A stretch of 64,000 bases of DNA from an uncultured Alistipes sp. (GTDB lineage Bacteria > Bacteroidota > Bacteroidia > Bacteroidales > Rikenellaceae): assembly GCA_937911745.1 (NCBI GenBank), contig CALDPX010000041.1:141720-205719 (forward strand), in the 5' to 3' direction. This document shows positions 54,344-61,914 of this stretch, one piece after another. Within the stretch, counting starts at the first letter, position 1, and each line of letters starts with the position of its first letter. Under the pieces are notes generated by a model. The model was not told the DNA's origin and made no database searches. It saw only the letters and a program-made list of their open reading frames with translations. The position numbers were made by a program, and so were the translations under genes.

Positions 54344-54895
54344 CTATTTTCCCCAAATTTTTTCTTCCACACCGAGCCTTTGGGTGCTCCAACGCGAGAG
54401 AGTATAGAGTAAATCCGAGAGTCGGTTTACATAGCGCATAAGGCTCTCTGCCACAGCACACTGCTCGGCTGCTGTGAGAATTCTGCGCTCAGCCCTACGG
54501 CATACTGTGCGGCAGACGTGGCACTGAGAAATTATGCGGTGACCACCGGGGATTGTAAAGCCCGCAAATGGTGGTAGCGACTCCGAGAGGGTGTCGATAT
54601 GTTGCTCTATACGCTCAACATCCTCGGGACGCAATTTTTGGATGGTGCCTTCATACTTCTCGGAGAGTGCAAGTTCGGCTTCTACGGTCATCAAATCCAC
54701 CGCCACCTCATTGAGCAGTGCTACCATCTCATCCAATCCCTCCTCGGCGGCAAAGTCCGTTAGTAGGGCAATATGAGCTCCAAGTTCGTCCACCGAGCCG
54801 TAAGCCTCCACCTGTGGGGAATTTTTGGCAACCCTCTCTCCACCAATCAGCGAAGTGGTGCCCTTGTCACCCGAGCGTGTGTATATGCGTGCCAT
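54344..54895 (-). CDS. Cob(I)yrinic acid a,c-diamide adenosyltransferase (PduO type)
   Basis: Transfers adenosine from ATP to corrin cobalt. 183 residues with the ATP site IYTRSGDKGTTSLIGGERVAK, VEAYGSVDELGAHI, FTIPGGHRIISQCHVCRTVCRRAERR and a final YVNRLSDLLYTLSRW. Typical ATR length. The overlapping context (the next gene is 7 nt away) is not cobalamin-related. No cobalamin riboswitch seen. Confidence 0.93.
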   Translation of the reverse strand: MARIYTRSGDKGTTSLIGGERVAKNSPQVEAYGSVDELGAHIALLTDFAAEEGLDEMVALLNEVAVDLMTVEAELALSEKYEGTIQKLRPEDVERIEQHIDTLSESLPPFAGFTIPGGHRIISQCHVCRTVCRRAERRILTAAEQCAVAESLMRYVNRLSDLLYTLSRWSTQRLGVEEKIWGK

Positions 54896-54902
54896 TGTGC
54901 TA

Positions 54903-55367
54903 TTATATTATGATGTGTTGTTTCTGTAAATCCTGGCGCGAGATGAGGAGTGTGAATGTGGGCTTTGAGGCACTCATCGAGTGGTGCTCTGCAACCATTG
55001 CCTTGCAAACCCTACGCCTTGTACGGTTGCCGATGGGGTGTAGGATACACAATATCCCTTCCTGCTCTCTGAGCACCCTTGCCATTGCCATCAGTTGCTC
55101 CTCTCTGCAATCGGCAGATGCAATCATCATCTCGCCTTTGCCCGCCACAGCATCTATACTCCACCCCCCATAGCCCTCCACACAGAGGAGGTTTTGGAGT
55201 CTTGTGGCTGTGCGCCTATCCACGCCCCGAGCCCTCAGTGCATCGTAGAGCGAGGTGTCGGAGCCTTTTACTCTGCGTGGCATCATCGCCTCGCGCACAA
55301 TACGGTAGAGCAGTGGGGAGTGTACCCCATAGCCGCGCGAGTGTCGGAGGTGTTCTTCGAGCCACAT
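54903..55367 (-). CDS. Short protein related to Bacteroidota SAM methyltransferases, probably degenerate
   Basis: 154 residues. The start (LEEHLRHSRGYGVHSPLLYRIVREAMM) is the HSPxxYR signature of a Bacteroidota class I methyltransferase-like family, but the central SAM-binding part is largely missing and the rest (GGWSIDAVAGKGEMMIASADCREEQ, then ILCILHPIGNRTRRRVCKAMV, SKPTFTLLISRQDLQKQHIII) looks like the last strands of that fold. It may be a shortened member with a new role or a decayed gene in frame. Lies 7 nt from the adenosyltransferase gene and 14 nt from the flavoprotein gene. Confidence 0.5.
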   Translation of the reverse strand: MWLEEHLRHSRGYGVHSPLLYRIVREAMMPRRVKGSDTSLYDALRARGVDRRTATRLQNLLCVEGYGGWSIDAVAGKGEMMIASADCREEQLMAMARVLREQEGILCILHPIGNRTRRRVCKAMVAEHHSMSASKPTFTLLISRQDLQKQHIII

Positions 55368-55381
55368 AGTCGGGTGGGGGA

Positions 55382-56659
55382 CTACAACATTACGTCTTTA
55401 CTCTTGCGCAACTGACCGGCAAGACGCCCCGTAGAAAAGGCGATTTGGAGGTTGTAGCCGCCTGTATTGGCATCGATATCCATTAGTTCGCCCGCAAAAT
55501 ACAAGCCCTCCACCTTGCGCGACTGCATAGTGTGTGGGTCAATCTCTGCAAGGTCAACACCACCTGCTGTAACGATAGCCTCCTCGAAGGGGCGGTAGTC
55601 GCTGATGGGCAACACAAAGTGTTTGAGAGCCTCCACAAGACGCTCAATCTTCTCCTCTTTGAGTTCGCCCATCGAGTGCTTGGCGTGCGCACCGCAGGCC
55701 TTAGCCATAGGCACCACAAGTTCGCGGGGCATAATCTTGCGCAGCAGTTCGCCAACGGTGAGTGTTGCAGGTTGCTCGGCAATCTCGCGAAGTATGCGCT
55801 CGCGCAACTCGTCGTGATTCATAGCGTGTTTGAGATCCACAACGACCTCCACCTTTTTCTCCTCGATGAGTGCATCGACAGCCTTGCGGCTCATACGGAG
55901 GATGATGGCACCCTCCACACCACGTTTCGAGAAGAACATCTCGCCAAACTCGCTCTGCGCCACCTCGCCGTCAATCACAAGGTCGGCGTGTACGTTTTTA
56001 AGCAACAATCCAGCCATAAAGGGAGCCTCCTCGTAGGAGGTTTCCAGGGGAACAAGCGAGGGACGTATGGGGGTAATCTCGTGCCCTACCTCGTGTGCCA
56101 TTCGGTAGCCGTCTCCCGTGGAGCCCGTAGCGGGGTAGGAGGCACCTCCCGTAGCAAGAATTACCGCCGAAGTTTCGACCTTGCGCTGGAAACCGCGTGC
56201 GTTGCGATAGGTTACGCTACGCACCTTACCACAGGTGACATTTACCTTCTCCACCTTGGCGTTGCACTCCACCTGTACACCCTCTTCACGACACCAATCA
56301 ACCAGAGCCTGAGCGATGTCCCACGCCTTGCCGCTCTTGGGGAATACACGTCCGCCACGCTCGGTTTCGAGTTTCACGCCCTTGCGTTCCATAAAGCGTA
56401 TGAGGCTCTTGTTGTTCCACTGCGTGTAGGCGTAGGTGAAGAATCCCGCACCGTTCTGCACCTTTGCGAGGAACTCCTCGTCGGTGCATACGTTTGTGAG
56501 GTTGCAACGTCCTTTACCCGTGATGCGGACTTTACGTCCGGTTTTCTCCATTTTTTCGAGCAGCAACACGCTGTTGCCGTTGATGGCAGCCGTTCCAGCC
56601 GCCATAAGTCCTGCGGCACCACCGCCCACGACCACTACATTATACTCCTTTTGTTCCAT
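55382..56659 (-). CDS. BaiN/HI0933-family FAD-dependent oxidoreductase
   Basis: 425 residues from MEQKEYN (56659), with a second Met three codons earlier. FAD site VVVVGGGAAGLMAAGTAA, GRKVRITGKGRCNLTN, VILATGGASYPATGSTGDGY, PSLVPLE, TAGGVDLAEIDPHTMQSR and GLYFAGELMDIDANTGGYNLQIAFSTGRLAG mark the HI0933/YhiN family, whose BaiN members reduce bile acid intermediates in gut bacteria. Most members are general and uncharacterised, so bile acid action is not claimed. Last housekeeping gene before the island. Confidence 0.88.
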   Translation of the reverse strand: MEQKEYNVVVVGGGAAGLMAAGTAAINGNSVLLLEKMEKTGRKVRITGKGRCNLTNVCTDEEFLAKVQNGAGFFTYAYTQWNNKSLIRFMERKGVKLETERGGRVFPKSGKAWDIAQALVDWCREEGVQVECNAKVEKVNVTCGKVRSVTYRNARGFQRKVETSAVILATGGASYPATGSTGDGYRMAHEVGHEITPIRPSLVPLETSYEEAPFMAGLLLKNVHADLVIDGEVAQSEFGEMFFSKRGVEGAIILRMSRKAVDALIEEKKVEVVVDLKHAMNHDELRERILREIAEQPATLTVGELLRKIMPRELVVPMAKACGAHAKHSMGELKEEKIERLVEALKHFVLPISDYRPFEEAIVTAGGVDLAEIDPHTMQSRKVEGLYFAGELMDIDANTGGYNLQIAFSTGRLAGQLRKSKDVML

Positions 56660-56712
56660 AATTGCCACAAAAATACCGATTATAATTGAGAATTGAAAAT
56701 CGATAATTTGTC

Positions 56713-56756
56713 AAAAACCATAAACCCTTACAAATTTGTAAGGGTTTATGGTTTTT
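56713..56756. terminator. Perfect 44-bp palindrome, bidirectional terminator
   Basis: Arms of 22 bp from AAAAACCATAAACCCTTACA... meet without a loop at 56734/56735 and end in a T-run. It lies 54 nt upstream of the flavoprotein start and marks the boundary to the island. Confidence 0.75.
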
Positions 56757-57031
56757 TGTATAATCACTCCTATACCTAGGTATATATTAAAATTCTCTTT
56801 CTGTCCACACACAACTTTTACTTGCCGATGCAGAATATATAACTACCTGATAATCAGATGGTTGTGATTTTGAGGCACAAATGGGGCGAAAAAATTTGAT
56901 AACCCATGATAAATAATGAGAATCAATTATAGATCATTTTTCACCGTCCGGAGCCCTAATTCGAGTGTAAAGATACATCATTTTTCGTATTTTTTAGAAT
57001 AATTTATCTTAGATACAATTGTTTTTTGCGG
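56757..57031. other. AT-rich spacer at the left edge of the island
   Basis: About 275 nt without a gene. It contains the palindrome TATACCTAGGTATA-like sequence at 56772 and many AT-rich runs, but no feature I can name. A left attachment site may lie here since gene content changes abruptly, but I see no repeat of it within the window. Confidence 0.3.
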
Positions 57032-58144
57032 TTAGCGATCCTCGCTCGTTGCCACGCATAGGGCTGCATGGGTATACTCCTCCGGGAAGTGGGTTTTGAG
57101 GTAGGCGGTAAGATAGACCAAGCGGGCATACTCCGCCATTACTGCCTTTGGAAAAGACCAACTGCCCTCATTTATAAGTTTACGAAATAACCCCTTATGC
57201 TTACTGAATCGGCGGCGGTGATTATTATATTCCTGCTTTTTGCGAGCAGTCAGCACCTTACGAAACGCCTCCGCCTCGCTTGTAGTATAACCGACCAATT
57301 TGGCGATAGCATAGACCTGTTCATTGTAGAGTATATCACCGCAGGTTTCACTCAATATCGCCTCAACCTCTGGTGCGAATCGAGGCTTACACTCGATGCC
57401 ATATTTGCGTGATGTATAGATGTGATTAGTCGGATAGTCTATAATGCTCGCTGTACAAAGCGGTATTAAATCCTCAAAATGGGGTTTGGCTTGCGTCAGA
57501 TATTCCTGCAAAACCGTTCCATCATTACATCCATACACACCCGTTAAGTCATTTGAGCGCAACAAGGTGTAGAAAGTCTCTCGGTCATCAAATGGTATGT
57601 AGTCAAAATTGACTTTATCGCTAAAATATCCCAATAACTGTGCAGTGCGCTGGCTCGGATAAATTATCAACGCAGGGGCGTCATCATTGAGTTCTCGTTC
57701 ACCTAAACGCTCCCTATCCTCATCAAATTCGGGGTTCATAATCTCGGTTTGAATCTGCGTTTTTGTAGCATTGGTAGCCAAACCAATCTCAACGAAGCGG
57801 GGCTTATCGGTCTGCATAAAGCGGTTGAAATCAAGTCCTAAACGAATAGGGTCAACCTCCGTGATTTCCAGCGCATAGCACACAGCCGAGGCGTGAGCAA
57901 GAGTACGATATGGCATAATATAGTATCCGCTATCATAGACCACCCGCCACACGAAATAGAGATACTCCATATACCCATCCACCTGCTCAAAAGTGGCAAT
58001 CTCCATCTCTATTCTCATCTTAACATCGGGCGTTATATTTCCTCTCCAACGGTGGATAGCTCCTCCCCAAATCTCGGAGATAAATTCCTCCTTAACCTTC
58101 TCATCAAATGGCAATACCGAATGAAATCTAATGCTCTCAATCAT
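57032..58144 (-). CDS. DnaE-derived pseudo-polymerase (Pol III alpha palm/fingers, catalytic site lost)
   Basis: 370 residues from ATG 58144 (MIESIRFH). Stretches align with bacterial DNA polymerase III alpha: 40-110 with RIEMEIATFEQVDGYMEYLYFVW and ITEVDPIRLGLDFNRFM; 183-250 with IPFDDRETFYTLL, PHFEDLIPLCTASIIDYPTN and HIYTSRKYG; 265-300 with ETCGDILYNEQVYAIAKLVG and SEAEAFRKVL; 336-362 with EYARLVYLTAYLKTHFPEEY. The site that follows FxRF in DnaE (PDIDID) reads DKPRFVEIG, and the MDFLGL Asp segment is replaced, so it cannot polymerise by the normal mechanism. PHP, beta-clamp-binding and tau-binding parts are absent. The order of blocks is kept over a full reading frame, so this is a shortened protein, not a random fragment. 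It starts 2 nt after the stop of the FtsK-gamma gene. Confidence 0.72.
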   Translation of the reverse strand: MIESIRFHSVLPFDEKVKEEFISEIWGGAIHRWRGNITPDVKMRIEMEIATFEQVDGYMEYLYFVWRVVYDSGYYIMPYRTLAHASAVCYALEITEVDPIRLGLDFNRFMQTDKPRFVEIGLATNATKTQIQTEIMNPEFDEDRERLGERELNDDAPALIIYPSQRTAQLLGYFSDKVNFDYIPFDDRETFYTLLRSNDLTGVYGCNDGTVLQEYLTQAKPHFEDLIPLCTASIIDYPTNHIYTSRKYGIECKPRFAPEVEAILSETCGDILYNEQVYAIAKLVGYTTSEAEAFRKVLTARKKQEYNNHRRRFSKHKGLFRKLINEGSWSFPKAVMAEYARLVYLTAYLKTHFPEEYTHAALCVATSEDR

Positions 58145-58146
58145 AA

Positions 58147-59094
58147 CTAATCCCACCAATTATGCATATGAAACTCCAAATACTTAAACAAAATGCAATA
58201 CGCTTTGCAGTAACGCACTCTTTGCTTGTCGCCCTTGCAAATAAGACCTTTATGGTCGTGAAATATTTTGAACCTATCGGCATTGCGCAGGTTTACCCGA
58301 TAAGGGAAATGCTCGCAATTACCACTCTCGTTACCATCTTTTAGAACTATTTCTATGAGGCTGCAGGCTGTACGCATTGTACTTACCACATAACGTCCAT
58401 TTCGACAATGTCCGAACTGCTCCCAATATTCAATCATTCGCTCGATTTTGAATTTCAAAATCTGGAAGATATCTGACCAATCATAATCACCACCCCACGG
58501 CAATTCGCGCATAATCATATCGTGTTTTTGTCTATCGTGCGCACCTACATAGGCATTCCAATCCTCGCGCCTCATTCCGTGTACTGGCTCGTTGCCCCAA
58601 TTTTTATCCTCCTCTTTCCACTCTTTATCGAGGCGTTCTATTTCGGCTTGTCGCTCCTCCTCGGTCATTGCCTCAAAGCGGGCACGAGCCTCCTCTTGCT
58701 CGCGCACCTCTTTGGTAAACGGAAGGTGATTTGCTATTTTGAAATAATACCACTCGCCCTCCTCTTCGCGTTCTTTTGCCTCATTTGCTGCATACTTTGC
58801 CTGCCATTTATCCTCCAACGGTTGCAGACGGGCAATGGTAGCAAGGTCTGCCAATTTTTTATCGAGCTTGCGAGCGCAACAATAATAGATTTTGCGTGGA
58901 TGGAGGGAACTCCACTTTTCGCCAATAATATACGCCTGCTCCAACTGCTTGATAATGCGTTCTGCTCGGTTAAAGCCGATGCAAAATTTATCACTGATAG
59001 CCGATGCCGACACCGCCTGTCGCTCAACCACATAATGCGCCACCTCATCAAACAGAGGGTCGCGGCTATTCCAATCAAATGTTTTATTATTCAT
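58147..59094 (-). CDS. FtsK-gamma winged-helix protein with unknown C-terminal region
   Basis: 315 residues. Residues ~12-75 match the gamma domain of FtsK: DPLFDEVAHYVVERQAVSASAISDKFCIGFNRAERIIKQLEQAYIIG, with the IGFNR..RI..QLE recognition helix. Then comes a charged helical part with EREEEGEWYYF and MTEEERQAEIERLDKEWKEE, and a C-terminal domain (~200-315) with Cys residues (GHCRNGRYVV, TACSLIE, GNCEHFPYRV, GLICKG) that I do not recognise. No ATPase or membrane segment. It is the first gene of an operon with the DnaE-derived gene, so it probably guides that protein to specific DNA; this is inference. Confidence 0.65.
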   Translation of the reverse strand: MNNKTFDWNSRDPLFDEVAHYVVERQAVSASAISDKFCIGFNRAERIIKQLEQAYIIGEKWSSLHPRKIYYCCARKLDKKLADLATIARLQPLEDKWQAKYAANEAKEREEEGEWYYFKIANHLPFTKEVREQEEARARFEAMTEEERQAEIERLDKEWKEEDKNWGNEPVHGMRREDWNAYVGAHDRQKHDMIMRELPWGGDYDWSDIFQILKFKIERMIEYWEQFGHCRNGRYVVSTMRTACSLIEIVLKDGNESGNCEHFPYRVNLRNADRFKIFHDHKGLICKGDKQRVRYCKAYCILFKYLEFHMHNWWD

Positions 59095-59119
59095 TTGGTT
59101 ATAGTATTAAATTTTTCGG

Positions 59120-59154
59120 CAAAACTACTGCCTTACACAGACGAAAGCCGTCAG
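59120..59154 (-). promoter_or_regulatory. Island promoter P5 with dyad (FtsK-gamma/DnaE-like operon)
   Basis: On the minus strand CTGACG (59154-59149), then 21 nt, then the -7 box TAGTTTTG (59127-59120), 25 nt before ATG 59094. The right half of the dyad is the poorest of the five copies. Confidence 0.55.
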
Positions 59155-59429
59155 AGTGATTTCAATTCTTGTTCGAGTTGGGCAATTCGCTCGGCACCTG
59201 CTTCGAGGTCGTAGCAGAATAGCCCTGCAAACGAGCAGTTGCAGAGCATTTCGATATCGGCTTCGGTTATCGGACGAGGAAAGCCGCAGTCAGCGTATGG
59301 CAGCATCTTCCGCCCGACGGCATTTATCAATGGCTCGCCCGTGCGGACTTCGAGCCGAGGCTCACGCTGTGCAAAATAGTAGAATAGCATCTCTCGATGG
59401 AGAGCCTCGCAGAGTTCTTCTTTTGTCAT
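59151..59429 (-). CDS. Small island protein, unknown
   Basis: 92 residues: MTKEELCEALHREMLFYYFAQREPRLE, a middle with MLPYADCGFPRPITEADIEMLCNCSFAGLFCYDLEAG and a C-terminal coiled coil (AERIAQLEQELKSL). Four to five Cys, some of which could bind metal. No family recognised. It has its own promoter (P4), and its end overlaps promoter P5. Confidence 0.55.
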   Translation of the reverse strand: MTKEELCEALHREMLFYYFAQREPRLEVRTGEPLINAVGRKMLPYADCGFPRPITEADIEMLCNCSFAGLFCYDLEAGAERIAQLEQELKSL

Positions 59430-59447
59430 AAATCATTGATTTTGCGA

Positions 59448-59482
59448 CAAAAGTAAAACCCCTCTCTGCCACATCAGGACAG
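59448..59482 (-). promoter_or_regulatory. Island promoter P4 with dyad
   Basis: On the minus strand CTGTCC (59482-59477), 21 nt, then TACTTTTG (59455-59448), 18 nt before ATG 59429. It contains ATGTGGCAG at the same offset as in P2. Confidence 0.6.
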
Positions 59483-59489
59483 AGAGGGG
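59459..59489 (-). terminator. Hairpin after the short FtsK-gamma gene
   Basis: CCCCTCTCTG (59459-59468) pairs with CAGAGAGGGG (59480-59489), followed on the minus strand by TTTTAC-TTTTG. It ends the upstream unit and overlaps promoter P4. Confidence 0.65.
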
Positions 59490-59510
59490 AATGTCGTCTA
59501 TATTAGTTAG

Positions 59511-59765
59511 CTATTTCTGCCACTCGGCGAGTTTTTGTTCCAACTCCTCAGTGGTGCAGAGTACGGTGCGAGGTTTATAGCGCACTTCCTCACCAACAAT
59601 ACCAGCTGCCTCCAACTGCTCGAGGATGCGTCTGGAACGATTGAAACCAATCTCAAATTTACGCTCCAAAGGGCTCCCCCAAGCCATTCTATTGTTCTCT
59701 ACAACAAATCTTGCTACCTCGACAAACAGAGGGGCAGCCTGCGAAAAATCAAATTTCTCTTCCAT
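59511..59765 (-). CDS. Stand-alone FtsK-gamma winged-helix protein
   Basis: 84 residues, almost entirely a gamma domain: APLFVEVARFVVENN, ERKFEIGFNRSRRILEQLEAAGIVG, KPRTVLCTTEELEQKLAEW. The chromosomal FtsK in this window ends in the same pattern (FKIGYNRAGRIMDQLEAFGIVG, PREVL), so the DNA-contacting helix is kept. It could bind FtsK-orienting sequences or dimerise with other gamma domains. Overlaps the preceding UDG-like gene by 17 nt and is probably co-translated with it. Confidence 0.8.
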   Translation of the reverse strand: MEEKFDFSQAAPLFVEVARFVVENNRMAWGSPLERKFEIGFNRSRRILEQLEAAGIVGEEVRYKPRTVLCTTEELEQKLAEWQK

Positions 59766-60567
59766 CGGTTTTGGATTTATGATATTCGGGATGTATCCTT
59801 AAAAACGCCTTCAAATCTGCCATCATTTGGTCGTAGTACAACTCAATATCTTTGTGTGATTTAGGATAGGAAGGATGATAGCTATCTATAACAATCTTTT
59901 GGGTTGAAGGAGAAAAATATACCCAGCTAGCATCCGAAAACTTTTCAAGGTCTGGCAAGTAGGTATTCTTTACAAAATCTTTGATTATTCCGCCGCCACC
60001 ACAGCAGAGTATAATGTCGGCATCGTACATCGCAATTTGCTCTTGGAGTAAATCGGCATATCTTTCGATATGAGCCTTTAACACCTCATCTCTGATAGAA
60101 CTCTCTCCAATCTCTTTTTTACAATTCACACGCGCAATTGGGGCAGAGGTGTAGTGCTCACGCAACTCATCCCAACAGGGCGTTTGGTTGTATTCTACAA
60201 TCTCGCCACCTTGCACCGCACTGAGCAGAGCATACGACCACAATGTTAAGTTTCGATACATCCCTGCTGCCGGCTCTTTCCTATCCTCAATGTTGTTTTT
60301 CAGAGCAGCCTCCTCGCGTATATCCTCTTGACCGCCGTTACGGGTAGTGTCTTTGGTCAAAATCAGCAAGCGACAAGGTGCATTATCCCATAATTCGGTT
60401 TCGTTTCCCGAGTGGTGTATCCAACAGCCATTTAAGAGTTTAAGTTCCCCACGAAACAGGATGCCGTCATAGGCAAAATCCTCATCCGGATTTATGCCAT
60501 CTTTCACTCGGCACGCCTCCATCCATCGTGCAAACAACTCCTCTTCTCGTTCTTTGTAAGTTGTCAT
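59749..60567 (-). CDS. Uracil-DNA-glycosylase-superfamily-like protein
   Basis: 272 residues. CRLLILTKDTTRNGGQ on a first strand, YADLLQEQIAMYDADIILCCGGGG before a middle helix, and IVIDSYHPSYPKSHKD near the C-terminus match the pattern of UDG-like folds, whose HPS motif ends the active site. The water-activating GQDPY motif is not present in the usual form (LTKDTTRN instead), so activity on uracil is unsure; it might act on another base or bind DNA only. It lies 5 nt after the WYL gene and overlaps the FtsK-gamma gene. Confidence 0.5.
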   Translation of the reverse strand: MTTYKEREEELFARWMEACRVKDGINPDEDFAYDGILFRGELKLLNGCWIHHSGNETELWDNAPCRLLILTKDTTRNGGQEDIREEAALKNNIEDRKEPAAGMYRNLTLWSYALLSAVQGGEIVEYNQTPCWDELREHYTSAPIARVNCKKEIGESSIRDEVLKAHIERYADLLQEQIAMYDADIILCCGGGGIIKDFVKNTYLPDLEKFSDASWVYFSPSTQKIVIDSYHPSYPKSHKDIELYYDQMMADLKAFLRIHPEYHKSKTDGREI

Positions 60568-60572
60568 ACTTA

Positions 60573-61520
60573 TTACTCTTTATACACCTTAAAATGATAC
60601 CCCGAGCCCATACCAGCCGAGGCGTTGTTATTTGCGGTGGTTTCGGCTTTCTTGCGGAGAATATCTTTGAGTAACACGGGGGCTAACACACCTGCCGAGT
60701 CACCCATAGAGAGCAACTTCTGCTGAAAATCAAACGAAGGACACAAGCGATACTCGAAAATCGAATACTCTTCGTTGCGTTCAACCTCGACTTGCGTGTG
60801 GTGTAGTGGCAGAGTGCGGAGATACTTGCTCTGCCACGAATCGACCTTCAATGCCACAGGCTCGACCTCAAAATCCTCATCGCCGATGATAATTCCGTAG
60901 TAGTCCTCAAAGAATTTCTCGGCATCGAACTTCTTGGGTAGTTTGAATTTGCGCTCGGTTGGCTCCAACGCCTTGATGCGGTCGAGGGCATACAAGCGAA
61001 GTTCGTCGTACCCCTCGCTCTTGCCGAGCATATACCACCGCTGCTCAAAGAGTTTTACACAGTAGGGCTCAACCTCGAAGGTCGAAGGCTCCTCACGATG
61101 AAAACTATGGTAGGTCATCGAGAGTGCTACACTCTCGCGCATAGCATCGACAATGGTCGTAAGGTGCTGCTGCCCCGAAGGTACATTTTCGAGGAGAATG
61201 CGATTTTTGAGTTCCTGGCTCTCGTGCAGAATGTTATTCACCGAGAAGGTTTGGATAAGCCACTTGCGCATAGCCATATTGTCGATACCTTCGCGGTCGG
61301 CAACGACATAGCCTCGCTGCGAGCGACTATACTTTATCTCGATGTCGAACAACTCCTCCACAGCATCGGTGTAGCGGTGGAACTGACGCTCCGAGAGCTC
61401 CTCGCCACGCCCAAAGTGCGACTCGTAGCGATGCTGTATCTCTTCGAGCGAGATAGGTCCTCGATTGTAGATGGTCGTAACAAACCACACATAGCGGTTG
61501 ATAAGTCCTGCAGTACTCAT
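60573..61520 (-). CDS. WYL-domain transcriptional regulator
   Basis: 315 residues: an N-terminal winged-helix region (GPISLEEIQHRYESHFGRGEELSERQFHRYTDAVEELFDIEIKYSRSQRGYVV), then the WYL domain (~125-195: YHSFHREEPSTFEVEPYCVKLFEQRWYMLGKSEGYDELRLYALDRIKALEPT) and a C-terminal WCX-like extension. WYL proteins commonly control phage-defence genes and sense nucleic-acid ligands. It lies 30 nt after the small membrane protein gene and is the obvious candidate to bind the dyads at the five island promoters, although this is not shown. Confidence 0.85.
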   Translation of the reverse strand: MSTAGLINRYVWFVTTIYNRGPISLEEIQHRYESHFGRGEELSERQFHRYTDAVEELFDIEIKYSRSQRGYVVADREGIDNMAMRKWLIQTFSVNNILHESQELKNRILLENVPSGQQHLTTIVDAMRESVALSMTYHSFHREEPSTFEVEPYCVKLFEQRWYMLGKSEGYDELRLYALDRIKALEPTERKFKLPKKFDAEKFFEDYYGIIIGDEDFEVEPVALKVDSWQSKYLRTLPLHHTQVEVERNEEYSIFEYRLCPSFDFQQKLLSMGDSAGVLAPVLLKDILRKKAETTANNNASAGMGSGYHFKVYKE

Positions 61521-61550
61521 AGCGGTCGTAATTTTAGGTAAAGTTAAAAA

Positions 61551-61790
61551 TTATAATCGAATCCAACGCTCGGGCGAGGATAAAAAGTGCATCAACACTG
61601 CTCCGATAACGACTCCTATCGATATAGCAATGGCTCTTCGTCTTCGTTGCCGCTGCTTATTTTGGGGAAATGAGTCGACGCATCGTTGCCAATGCTCTGC
61701 TGTAAACGGCTCGTTTGCAATGCTTTCCACCAATTGTTCACTAAAAGATTTCTCCTTGCGATTTTGCTCGCTTGTTTTCTTCTGTTCCAT
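61551..61790 (-). CDS. Small membrane protein
   Basis: 79 residues: charged N-terminus, FSEQLVESIANEPFTAEHWQRCVDSFP, an Arg-rich stretch (QRQRRRR) and one membrane helix (AIAISIGVVIGAVLMHFL), with a C-terminal SSPERWIRL outside or in the membrane. The positive-inside rule puts the N-terminus in the cytoplasm. First gene of the unit that contains the WYL regulator. A membrane-acting effector is possible but not shown. Confidence 0.6.
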   Translation of the reverse strand: MEQKKTSEQNRKEKSFSEQLVESIANEPFTAEHWQRCVDSFPQNKQRQRRRRAIAISIGVVIGAVLMHFLSSPERWIRL

Positions 61791-61815
61791 AATCTTTGCT
61801 ATTTAATTTTTGTTG

Positions 61816-61860
61816 CAAAGGTATAATTTTACACTGTCAAATTGCGACAGTGTAAAATTA
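61816..61860 (-). promoter_or_regulatory. Island promoter P3 with perfect 15-bp inverted repeat
   Basis: On the minus strand CTGTCG (61850-61845), 21 nt, then TACCTTTG (61823-61816). TAATTTTACACTGTC (61824-61838) and its perfect complement at 61846-61860 flank a 7-nt spacer: the clearest operator in the island, placed upstream of the small membrane protein and WYL genes, which suits autoregulation. Confidence 0.75.
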
Positions 61861-61867
61861 TGTCAGT

Positions 61868-61892
61868 AAAAAAAGAGCCGATTACTCGACTC
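61868..61892 (-). terminator. Terminator after the DW-repeat gene
   Basis: On the minus strand GAGTCGA / TCGGCTC with one mismatch is followed by seven T residues (61874-61868). Confidence 0.6.
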
Positions 61893-61914
61893 CTCGATAT
61901 CTGGATATAATTCG

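Noticed and set aside
56800..57000. tRNA gene as attachment site at the left island edge
   Set aside because: I could not fold any cloverleaf or find a T-arm consensus in this spacer.
57032..58144. DnaE-like gene as a simple pseudogene fragment of chromosomal dnaE
   Set aside because: It has several blocks in order with compacted spacing, an intact frame, a tight coupling to the upstream gene and changes centred on the active site, which a random fragment would not show.
59151..59765. Toxin-antitoxin pair formed by the two small island genes
   Set aside because: They have separate promoters and a hairpin between them, and one is an FtsK-gamma domain; neither shows a toxin motif.
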